Shown here: positions 1 through 4,473 of the stretch, one piece after another
Numbering within the stretch: position 1 is the first letter of the stretch
How the letters are laid out: every line of letters starts with the position of its first letter
Source of the DNA: an uncultured Hyphomonadaceae bacterium
GTDB lineage: Bacteria > Pseudomonadota > Alphaproteobacteria > Caulobacterales > Hyphomonadaceae
Direction: 5' to 3'
NCBI GenBank assembly: GCA_937873805.1
Contig: CALMWO010000571.1
Coordinates: forward strand, 1 to 6,137
DNA length: 6,137 nt
Notes under the pieces: generated by a model
Seen by the model: only the letters and a program-made list of their open reading frames with translations
What the model was told of the DNA's origin: nothing
The model's database searches: none
Made by a program: the position numbers and the translations under genes

Positions 1-117
1 GTTCTGGGGGGTGGAAGCCGCAGTTGTGCGGAAGATCGGAAGGATCGCAGCGCGTGCAGCGTCTGAAAGACGGGCGGCCAGCGGCAGAAGCGATCGGGCG
101 AGGGCGGGGTCCGGCAT
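1..117 (-). CDS. hisN: HisN-like histidinol-phosphatase / inositol monophosphatase family protein, N-terminal fragment (runs off window)
   Basis: Only the first 39 codons are inside the window; the gene continues past base 1. The ATG (complement of 115-117) is the first start after an in-frame TGA seven codons upstream. An AAAGG (complement of 126-130) sits 8 nt before it. The visible residues include LAARLSDAARAAILPIFR at about residues 13-30. This resembles the first helix of alphaproteobacterial HisN proteins of the inositol monophosphatase fold, which read roughly 'LAD-AGEAILPYFR'. HisN dephosphorylates histidinol phosphate in histidine biosynthesis, in the cytoplasm. The metal-binding motifs lie outside the window, so the substrate is inferred. 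Genes of this family next to an N-formylglutamate amidohydrolase gene and the 'suhB' small RNA are a known alphaproteobacterial arrangement, often with the gene annotated suhB. It could be cotranscribed with the XRE gene 103 bp upstream. A different IMPase-family member cannot be excluded. Confidence 0.68.
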   Translation of the reverse strand, partial: MPDPALARSLLPLAARLSDAARAAILPIFRTTAASTPQN

Positions 118-170
118 GGATCGGACCTTTGCCTCTCAGCTCCAGTTCCCGCAAGACGCAGGCGTCGCCC

Positions 171-190
171 GGCCGGAATTGTTCCTGGCC
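171..190. other. Hairpin between the XRE gene and hisN
   Basis: An inverted repeat with arms GGCCGGAA and TTCC(T)GGCC, a one-base bulge and a 3-nt loop lies 31 bp past the XRE stop. No T-run follows it on either strand, so it is not a convincing intrinsic terminator. It might instead be a processing or stability element in an XRE-hisN transcript. A second short inverted repeat, GACGC-AG-GCGTC, occurs at 155-166. Confidence 0.35.
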
Positions 191-220
191 GAGCGAGCTG
201 GCGTAGGGGATGGTCGCGCC

Positions 221-619
221 TTACGAGGCGACCGAGTCCGTGCCATCGCCCTCGAGGGCTTTGGCAAGGTCGAGCAGACGGCGGCGCGGACGCTCGGAGA
301 GCCTGTAATAGGCGCGCACGAGTTCCAGGGTCTCTTTCTGCGAAAGAATGTCGCCCGAGAGGCGGTCATTCTGATCGTTGGCAGGAGCCTGCTTGCCGTC
401 CGGGGCAAGGCCATCGAAGAAATAGTTGATGTTCACGTTCAGGGCGGTGCCGAGGCTGAAAAGCCGGCTCGCCGTGATGCGGTTCGCGCCGCACTCGTAT
501 TTCTGGATCTGCTGGAAACGCACACCCACCTGGCTGGCCAGGTCTTGCTGGGTCAGGCCCAGCAGACGGCGACGACGACGAAGTCGTTTGCCGACATAGA
601 TATCCACATCAGTGGCCAT
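221..619 (-). CDS. XRE/Cro-CI family transcriptional regulator, PhrR/PraR-like, 132 aa
   Basis: This is a small cytoplasmic DNA-binding protein. An HTH_3-type helix-turn-helix spans about residues 8-65. It shows the family pattern GLTQQDLASQVGVRFQQIQK (residues 21-40), followed by YECGANRI, and then ASRLFSLGTALNVNINYFF, which matches the layout of the rhizobial PhrR/PraR type. After a polar linker (residues 70-92) the C-terminal third is helical and ends acidic (EGDGTDSVAS). I chose the ATG at 619, not the farther upstream ATG at 718. GGAG (complement of 628-631) lies 8 nt before 619, and the domain begins right after it, while the extra 33 codons of the longer frame look like leader DNA. Its long upstream region holds two inverted repeats that could be autoregulatory operators. 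It lies between the amidohydrolase and hisN genes and is divergent from the small RNA. Its targets are unknown. Confidence 0.9.
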   Translation of the reverse strand: MATDVDIYVGKRLRRRRRLLGLTQQDLASQVGVRFQQIQKYECGANRITASRLFSLGTALNVNINYFFDGLAPDGKQAPANDQNDRLSGDILSQKETLELVRAYYRLSERPRRRLLDLAKALEGDGTDSVAS

Positions 620-627
620 TACGCATA

Positions 628-631
628 CTCC
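628..631 (-). promoter_or_regulatory. Ribosome binding site of the XRE regulator
   Basis: On the minus strand the sequence reads GGAG followed by 8 nt and then ATG. This fixes the start of the regulator at 619. The upstream alternative at 718 lies inside the palindrome-containing leader. Confidence 0.7.
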
Positions 632-710
632 CGCTACGCCGGGCCCGTACCATTCAGGGACCGTCGGGTGGTTGAGCAGCAAAGCCCTTGCCACACGCCG
701 GGAGTGAACT

Positions 711-728
711 TTGTGCAATGCAGCACAA
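711..728. promoter_or_regulatory. Inverted repeat TTGTGC-N6-GCACAA, candidate operator
   Basis: A perfect 6-bp-arm inverted repeat spans 18 bp, about 92 bp upstream of the XRE start codon. Dimeric XRE-family proteins typically bind inverted repeats of this size, so it is a candidate autoregulatory operator. This is inferred from position and symmetry only. Confidence 0.45.
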
Positions 729-734
729 TGTGAC

Positions 735-751
735 TGAACGATAACTGTTCA
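735..751. promoter_or_regulatory. Second inverted repeat TGAAC-N7-GTTCA upstream of the XRE gene
   Basis: A 17-bp inverted repeat lies six bases from the first one and has a different sequence. Read on the minus strand it includes TTGAAC (complement of 747-752), which resembles a -35 element directed toward the XRE gene. I found no convincing -10 at the matching distance. It could be an operator overlapping a promoter or a separate factor's site. Confidence 0.35.
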
Positions 752-828
752 ACGGCGCCTTAGAAGCCGTCAGAATAAGCTATTTCCAAGCAAACTGCGC
801 AAATACGACGCACCAGCAAGATTTCGGG

Positions 829-856
829 TTGAGCTTTTCGCAGTGCAGCGTAAATT
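829..856 (+). promoter_or_regulatory. Putative promoter of the small RNA (TTGAGC-N16-TAAATT)
   Basis: TTGAGC (829-834) and TAAATT (851-856) are separated by 16 bp. Each matches four of six positions of the housekeeping consensus. They would place the transcription start near 863, just before the first hairpin of the small RNA. The predicted distance agrees with the RNA structure, but the elements themselves are only moderate matches. Confidence 0.5.
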
Positions 857-862
857 CAACTC

Positions 863-947
863 GTGGCTCTTCGGAGCCGCTGCCCTTATGGGCGTTTCCT
901 CCCTAAACCTTTGGCCGCGCTGGTATCCAGCGCGGCCTTCTTCTTTG
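863..947 (+). ncRNA. mmgR: MmgR / alpha-r8 ('suhB RNA') family small regulatory RNA
   Basis: A roughly 85-nt RNA is predicted on the plus strand, between promoter-like elements and a strong terminator. In order it shows: hairpin GGCTC-TTCG-GAGCC (865-878, UUCG tetraloop); hairpin GCCC-TTAT-GGGC (882-893); an unpaired segment with TTTCCTCCCT (895-904); and a perfect 11-bp terminator hairpin (913-937) with a T-rich tail. From memory of the literature, the 10-mer UUUCCUCCCU in a single-stranded segment before the terminator is the hallmark of the alphaproteobacterial alpha-r8 family. Its member MmgR in Sinorhizobium meliloti is about 77 nt, binds Hfq and limits polyhydroxybutyrate accumulation. 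The family is found near IMPase (suhB/hisN) and N-formylglutamate amidohydrolase genes, as here. The exposed CCUCCC could pair with Shine-Dalgarno sequences of target mRNAs. Its 3' part is antisense to the end of the amidohydrolase gene. Both ends are predicted, and its targets in this organism are unknown. Confidence 0.8.
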
Positions 948-1881
948 TATTTCCAGCATTTAGTCCGACTTCGGCACGCGTATATGCCGATATTTCCTGC
1001 GCGATCTCGCCCATGTGGCGGCGCAAGGTCAGAAAGCCCTCGTGCGGCTCGACATTGGCCTCGTCCAGATAGAGCCGACGCCTGATTTCGATCTGCAGGG
1101 CATGCCGGCCAAGCGAGGGCTGGCCGTGAGCTAACGTAGCGTAACCTCCAGCGTAGGGTGAATTGCGCGCCGTGGTGTAGCCGCGCTGCCTGAACAGCGA
1201 CTCGACGAAGTCCGCCAGCCCGTGACTGCACGACGCTCCGAACCGGTCGCCGATGACAATGTCGGGCGATCGCTGGGATTCCGCTTCCGCCGGCATCGAA
1301 TGGCAGTCGATCAGCCAGGCCTGCCCGAACATGGCCTGCGCCCGCTTCAGCAGGGCCTCCAGGGCCCGGTGATAAGGCTTGTAGACCTGCTCAAGCCGGC
1401 GATCCGCCTCTTCGCGCTTCAGCTTGTGGCCGTAGATCGGCGTGCCGTTGTGCGCGACGCGGGGAATGCACCCCAATCCAGCCTCCACCCGAGGCGAGCG
1501 CTGGCCATACCAGCCGGGAGAGGGATCTTCGAACATCGCCGGGTCCATTTCGGACTCGGCACGGTTGAGGTCGACAAAGGCCCGCGCCACGAGGCCGCAG
1601 ATCACCGGTGACCCGCACTCATGAACGTCTGCCAGCAGCCGGTCGACATAGGCGTCCTCGATTCGCCGTAGATCCAGCGTCTTTGCCGTACAGGCCTCCA
1701 GAAACCCCTTTGGATAAAGGCGTCCGGAGTGGGGAGAGGCAAATACCGCAGGCGAAACGACTGAAACCGGCTCGTCGATTGAAAAGGAAAACCCGGTCCG
1801 TTCCGCCTCTGGCGTACGGGATTTCGGATCGGCAGGCGCCGGATCGGAGAAAATCATCAGCCCGGGAAACATGCCGACCAT
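886..1881 (-). CDS. N-formylglutamate amidohydrolase family protein
   Basis: The 331-residue product fits the N-formylglutamate amidohydrolase family (zinc-dependent hydrolases; the HutG type releases glutamate from N-formylglutamate in histidine degradation). Visible motifs are SPHSG (residues 49-53), EDAYVDRL (75-82), FVDLNR (102-107), IDCHSMP (191-197), DIVIGDRFG (207-215), NSPYAGGY (240-247) and LQIEIRRRLY (262-271). The His, Asp and Glu in these blocks are the likely metal and catalytic residues. No signal peptide is evident, so it should be cytoplasmic. No other hut genes are nearby, so the true substrate is open. The start is uncertain. ATG 1881 gives the longest frame but lacks a Shine-Dalgarno sequence, and a promoter-like element sits so close that starts at 1872 or 1857 are plausible. 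The first 35 residues fall outside the recognisable domain. The last 20 residues (312-331, KKK-rich and Ala/Lys-rich) are encoded opposite the small RNA and its terminator. Confidence 0.92.
   Translation of the reverse strand: MVGMFPGLMIFSDPAPADPKSRTPEAERTGFSFSIDEPVSVVSPAVFASPHSGRLYPKGFLEACTAKTLDLRRIEDAYVDRLLADVHECGSPVICGLVARAFVDLNRAESEMDPAMFEDPSPGWYGQRSPRVEAGLGCIPRVAHNGTPIYGHKLKREEADRRLEQVYKPYHRALEALLKRAQAMFGQAWLIDCHSMPAEAESQRSPDIVIGDRFGASCSHGLADFVESLFRQRGYTTARNSPYAGGYATLAHGQPSLGRHALQIEIRRRLYLDEANVEPHEGFLTLRRHMGEIAQEISAYTRAEVGLNAGNTKKKAALDTSAAKGLGRKRP
913..948 (+). terminator. Intrinsic terminator of the small RNA
   Basis: The arms GGCCGCGCTGG (913-923) and its exact complement (927-937) enclose a TAT loop. 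The stem is followed on the plus strand by TTCTTCTTTGT. This is a canonical rho-independent terminator in the plus direction. On the minus strand the stem is followed by AAAGG, not a U-run, so it does not look like a terminator for the amidohydrolase gene that overlaps it. Confidence 0.88.
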
Positions 1882-1907
1882 ATTTTAGGACGCGGCGTCA
1901 TGGTCAA
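1882..1907 (-). promoter_or_regulatory. Putative promoter of the amidohydrolase gene
   Basis: On the minus strand TTGACC (complement of 1902-1907) is followed, 13 nt later, by CTAAAAT (complement of 1882-1888). This resembles the Caulobacter-type housekeeping arrangement TTGACGS-N10-14-GCTANAWC. If it is active, the transcript would begin near 1875, inside or after the first possible start codons. Confidence 0.45.
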
Positions 1908-1935
1908 GGCATGTTCATGGCTAGTTTACCATGCC
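1908..1935. repeat. Nested inverted repeats in the amidohydrolase-cpdR divergent region
   Basis: An outer pair, GGCATG (1908-1913) and CATGCC (1930-1935), encloses an inner pair, CATGG (1916-1920) and CCATG (1929-1933). The inner and outer right arms overlap, so they are alternative pairings. The position between two divergent genes suits a shared operator. TTTACCAT (1925-1932) within it differs at one position from the CtrA-type 8-mer TTAACCAT. Function is inferred. Confidence 0.35.
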
Positions 1936-1975
1936 GCCTCACAAATCGTAACGTAGTAGCGCCGGTCAAAGGTCC

Positions 1976-1980
1976 AGGGA
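1976..1980 (+). promoter_or_regulatory. Ribosome binding site of cpdR
   Basis: AGGGA ends four bases before the ATG at 1985. The spacing is short but usable, and the start agrees exactly with the expected CpdR N-terminus. Confidence 0.6.
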
Positions 1981-1984
1981 CGTC

Positions 1985-2344
1985 ATGGCCAAGATTCTCC
2001 TTGCCGAAGACGATGACAGCCTGAGGGGCTTTCTCGTCAACGCGCTGAAGCGCGCCGGACACGTCGTGAAAGACTTCGACGAAGGCCGTACCGCCCTGAA
2101 GGCGCTCGAACGTGAAGTGTTCGACCTCCTGCTCACCGACATTGTCATGCCCGGTCTTGATGGCATCGAGCTCGCCCGCCGCGGTGCCGAACTCGATCCA
2201 GCGATGAAGATCGTTTTCATCACTGGTTTTGCCGGCGTCGCCCTTTCTGCGGGTGGCCCCACCCCGGCTGGCGCCAAGGTGCTCTCCAAACCCTTCCACC
2301 TGCGCGAGCTGGTGGATGAGGTGGAACGTGTCATGGCGGCCTGA
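1985..2344 (+). CDS. cpdR: Single-domain response regulator CpdR
   Basis: The product is a 119-residue stand-alone receiver domain with no output domain, the same size as Caulobacter CpdR. It opens MAKILLAEDDDSLRGFL and has acidic residues at 9-11, the phosphoacceptor Asp52 in LLLTDIVMPGLDGIEL, the switch Thr80 in IVFITGFA, and Lys102 in SKPF. In Caulobacter, CpdR receives phosphate from the CckA-ChpT relay. In its unphosphorylated form it binds ClpX at the pole and primes ClpXP for substrates that include, directly or through a hierarchy, PdeA and CtrA. The C-terminus ends Met-Ala-Ala, and Caulobacter CpdR is itself a ClpXP substrate with terminal alanines implicated. The segment between Thr80 and Lys102 is Gly/Pro/Ala-rich. 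It is transcribed divergently from the amidohydrolase gene and followed by tRNA-Val. A CtrA-like half site lies about 55 bp upstream of the start. Confidence 0.93.
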   Translation: MAKILLAEDDDSLRGFLVNALKRAGHVVKDFDEGRTALKALEREVFDLLLTDIVMPGLDGIELARRGAELDPAMKIVFITGFAGVALSAGGPTPAGAKVLSKPFHLRELVDEVERVMAA

Positions 2345-2374
2345 GGGCCGTCTTGCAGTGGCGATTTGCCGGCA

Positions 2375-2403
2375 TTGACGCGAAAGCCGCTTGGGGGCAT
2401 TAG
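2375..2403 (+). promoter_or_regulatory. Putative promoter of tRNA-Val (TTGACG-N17-CATTAG)
   Basis: TTGACG (2375-2380) is a near-perfect -35 and, with the next C, matches the alphaproteobacterial TTGACGS form. CATTAG (2398-2403), 17 bp later, is a weak -10. Transcription would start near 2410, about 33 nt before the mature tRNA. Confidence 0.5.
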
Positions 2404-2411
2404 ACGCGCCT

Positions 2412-2425
2412 CGCCCGAAAGGGCG
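2412..2425 (+). other. GAAA-tetraloop hairpin between cpdR and tRNA-Val
   Basis: CGCCC-GAAA-GGGCG forms a 5-bp stem capped by a GNRA tetraloop, followed by TGTTCTG. The T-run is too weak for a clear intrinsic terminator of cpdR. If the promoter at 2375 is used, the hairpin would lie in the 5' leader of the tRNA precursor. Confidence 0.45.
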
Positions 2426-2442
2426 TGTTCTGAGGCTGGTCC

Positions 2443-2517
2443 GGGCGGTTAGCTCAGCGGTAGAGCACTACCTTGACATGGTAGGGGTCACAGGTTCGAT
2501 CCCTGTACCGCCCACCA
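2443..2517 (+). tRNA. tRNA-Val (anticodon GAC)
   Basis: A complete 75-nt cloverleaf can be folded by eye. The acceptor stem is GGGCGGT (2443-2449) with ACCGCCC (2507-2513), all seven pairs perfect. The D-stem is GCTC/GAGC (2452-2455, 2463-2466). The anticodon stem CTACC/GGTAG (2468-2472, 2480-2484) encloses loop TTGACAT with anticodon GAC at 2475-2477. The T-arm is ACAGG-TTCGATC-CCTGT (2490-2506). The discriminator is A2514, and CCA is encoded at 2515-2517. The anticodon reads GUC and GUU valine codons. No duplicated 3' end or integrase is seen, so there is no sign of use as an attachment site here. Confidence 0.97.
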
Positions 2518-2531
2518 GCCTTCAGAAGCCC

Positions 2532-2548
2532 GGCGCCGCGTGCGCGCC
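2532..2548. terminator. Possible bidirectional hairpin between tRNA-Val and opgH
   Basis: GGCGC (2532-2536) and GCGCC (2544-2548) form a 5-bp GC-only stem with a 7-nt loop, in the 39-bp gap where the tRNA gene and opgH converge. There is no proper T-run on either side, so assignment as a terminator rests mainly on position. Confidence 0.35.
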
Positions 2549-2556
2549 ATTATCCA

Positions 2557-4473
2557 TTACACCGGCAGTTCGCGGGCTTCCTCGGGGCGCTGCACCGAGA
2601 GGGAAACCGTTGCGATCGTCGGCGGCAGGCGGATCGGTTGCGTCGACATTTCCCAGTTGAAGCGGTTCGCAGCGCGGCGGGCAGCGCTGACGATTGACGG
2701 CGGCCTCAGGTCTTCCGGGGTCGCCATCACGCGCCACAGCCAGCTGCGCCGGCGGGGAGCATGTGCAAGTGCGACAGAGATAGGCGCGGCAAGAACGAGG
2801 CTGGCCGCGACCGGCAGCGTCCAGGCAGCGAACCCTGCGCTGACGATCATGGTCGCGCAAAGCGCAAGGCCCGCGACGAGCTGCGGGGCAAACCGGTTGC
2901 CATTGGAAGCGCCGGCTACTGCGACGCGCGCCTGCGGACGCCAGCCCGCATCGCGACCCAGGAAGGGCGCCACCACGGCCTGCGCCTGGCTGATCATCAT
3001 GATCGGCGCGGTTGCCGCGGAAACGGCAGCCTCGACGAGAAGGCCCGCAAGGAAGGCAGGCTGGCGGTCCCAGCCCGGCAGGCGCCCCATCGCCCACAGG
3101 ATCAGCGCCAGCCATTTCGGAGACAGCACTATCAACGCCGTGAGCAGCAGAAGCGAAATGTCAGCGCCGCCATTGGCAGGCGCAACGCTGGGCGTGCCAA
3201 TCCACGCAAGCGTGGCGCTGACCAGGATCAGCGAGAACCACAGCAGGGCGGAAGCATAGCCCATCACGCCCGCAAGGATGTGTGCGCGGCTCACCGGGTC
3301 AAAGCCCCGCGCGCCGATTAGCTTGAGGTGTTGCAGATTGCCTTGCGCCCAGCGGCGATCACGCGCGGCGAGATCGTCCAGCGTCGGCGGAGATTCCTCA
3401 TAGCTGCCTTCGATCTCAGGCGCGATCTCGACACGCCATCCGGCGCGGCGAAGCAGGGCGGCTTCGACAAAGTCATGGCTCATGATGTGCCCGCTCAGAG
3501 GTCCGCGGCCGGGCAGGTCGGGCAGGCCAGCATGCGCTGCGAACGCCGCCACGCGGATGATGGCGTTATGGCCCCAGAAATTGCCGGCGCCGCCTGACCA
3601 CCAGGCAAGACCCGTTCCGAAGATCTGCCCATAGGCGCGCATCGCGAACTGCTGCGAGCGAGCCATCAGCGTCTGCGCGTTGACGATCGCAGGCACGGTC
3701 TGGATCAACGCCGTGCGAGGCTTGGCGGCCATGCCTTGCACGAGTTCGATCAGCGCTTCGGCCGACATCAGGCTGTCAGCGTCGAACACGGCCATGTATT
3801 CGTAACGGCCGCCCCAGCGGCGCACGAAATCGGAAACGTTGCCGGCCTTGCGGCCGTGATTCAGCGTGCGGCGGCGATAGAAGATCGCAGCTTCCGGGCG
3901 CGCGGCGCGCAGACGCTCGATGGCGTCTTCCTCGTCACGCGCGAGATCGGCATCCGTCGTATCGCTGAGGAAGAAGATTTCGAAGGCGTCCATTGCGCCT
4001 GCCCGGGCGAGGGCGTCGTGGATGGCTTGTGCGCCGGCGGTGACACGCGCGGTGTCTTCGTTGCGGATCGGAAAGACGATTGCGGTGAGCGAGGTTGTGT
4101 CGAGCGGCTTGAGAGCTGGGCGCTGGCCGGGCTCGCGCGAAGCCAGGATGGCGGCGCCGGCGACCGCCGTGGCGGCTGCAAGCGAGATCCAGGCAAGGTT
4201 CGCGGCTAGCAGGACAAGGCCGACCCATTCCAGCGGCGCCACGCCATCTGCATTCATGGCGCTCCACGCGTGCGTCGTGGCCAGCGCGGTGATGCCAAGC
4301 GCGGCGGCCAGCAGTACGCCAAGGCGCCAGCGTCCATCCGTCTCGCCGTTCAGGCGCACACGGTCAGCCGACACCCGCTGCTGCGGCATGGCCAGCGGCG
4401 ATTCAGGCGGCGTCATTGGCCAGACCGGCCGGATGGCCAGCGGCGAGGCGTCGAGTTTTACTCTGGCGTCCAT
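2557..4473 (-). CDS. opgH: Glucans biosynthesis glucosyltransferase H (OpgH/MdoH)
   Basis: The inner-membrane family-2 glycosyltransferase polymerises glucose from UDP-glucose into the backbone of osmoregulated periplasmic glucans. The product is 638 aa when started at ATG 4473. Two membrane segments (about 49-70 and 82-110) precede the cytoplasmic catalytic domain. That domain shows FPIRNED (from residue 134), YRRR (199-202), DADS (231-234), WGHNAIIRV, SHDFVEAALLRRAGW with H333-D334, SYEESPP and RDRRW (371-375). All of these align with E. coli OpgH. Four or more membrane segments follow (about 399-426, 439-463, 473-505, 530-569), then the tail motif EDLRPPSIV. The start at 4473 overlaps the end of opgG by 16 bp; the longer frame would overlap it by much more. 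No strong Shine-Dalgarno precedes it, so translational coupling is likely. It is about 200 residues shorter than the 847-residue E. coli protein, lacking most of the N-terminal cytoplasmic region and the C-terminal extension. Confidence 0.93.
   Translation of the reverse strand: MDARVKLDASPLAIRPVWPMTPPESPLAMPQQRVSADRVRLNGETDGRWRLGVLLAAALGITALATTHAWSAMNADGVAPLEWVGLVLLAANLAWISLAAATAVAGAAILASREPGQRPALKPLDTTSLTAIVFPIRNEDTARVTAGAQAIHDALARAGAMDAFEIFFLSDTTDADLARDEEDAIERLRAARPEAAIFYRRRTLNHGRKAGNVSDFVRRWGGRYEYMAVFDADSLMSAEALIELVQGMAAKPRTALIQTVPAIVNAQTLMARSQQFAMRAYGQIFGTGLAWWSGGAGNFWGHNAIIRVAAFAAHAGLPDLPGRGPLSGHIMSHDFVEAALLRRAGWRVEIAPEIEGSYEESPPTLDDLAARDRRWAQGNLQHLKLIGARGFDPVSRAHILAGVMGYASALLWFSLILVSATLAWIGTPSVAPANGGADISLLLLTALIVLSPKWLALILWAMGRLPGWDRQPAFLAGLLVEAAVSAATAPIMMISQAQAVVAPFLGRDAGWRPQARVAVAGASNGNRFAPQLVAGLALCATMIVSAGFAAWTLPVAASLVLAAPISVALAHAPRRRSWLWRVMATPEDLRPPSIVSAARRAANRFNWEMSTQPIRLPPTIATVSLSVQRPEEARELPV

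Noticed and set aside
11..733. Long plus-strand open frame over the XRE gene
   Set aside because: It is the antisense shadow of a clear HTH protein, has no recognisable domain, and arises from high GC content.
865..878. GGCTC-TTCG-GAGCC hairpin as a terminator of the amidohydrolase gene
   Set aside because: No U-run follows it on the minus strand. It fits better as the first stem-loop of the plus-strand small RNA.
1608..2024. Open frame crossing the amidohydrolase-cpdR divergent region
   Set aside because: It overlaps two well-supported genes and a regulatory region and has no domain signal.
2443..2517. tRNA-Val as a mobile-element attachment site
   Set aside because: No repeat of the tRNA 3' end and no integrase gene is visible, and the flanking genes look native.
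2391..2660. Plus-strand open frame across the tRNA gene
   Set aside because: It reads through the complete tRNA-Val and the terminator-like gap into antisense opgH, so it cannot be a sensible protein gene.
2540..3259. Plus-strand open frames of about 190-240 codons opposite opgH (also 2761-3321, 3736-4209 and 3920-4570)
   Set aside because: All lie antisense to the conserved OpgH coding frame, are low-complexity Ala/Arg/Gly-rich, and show no family motif.
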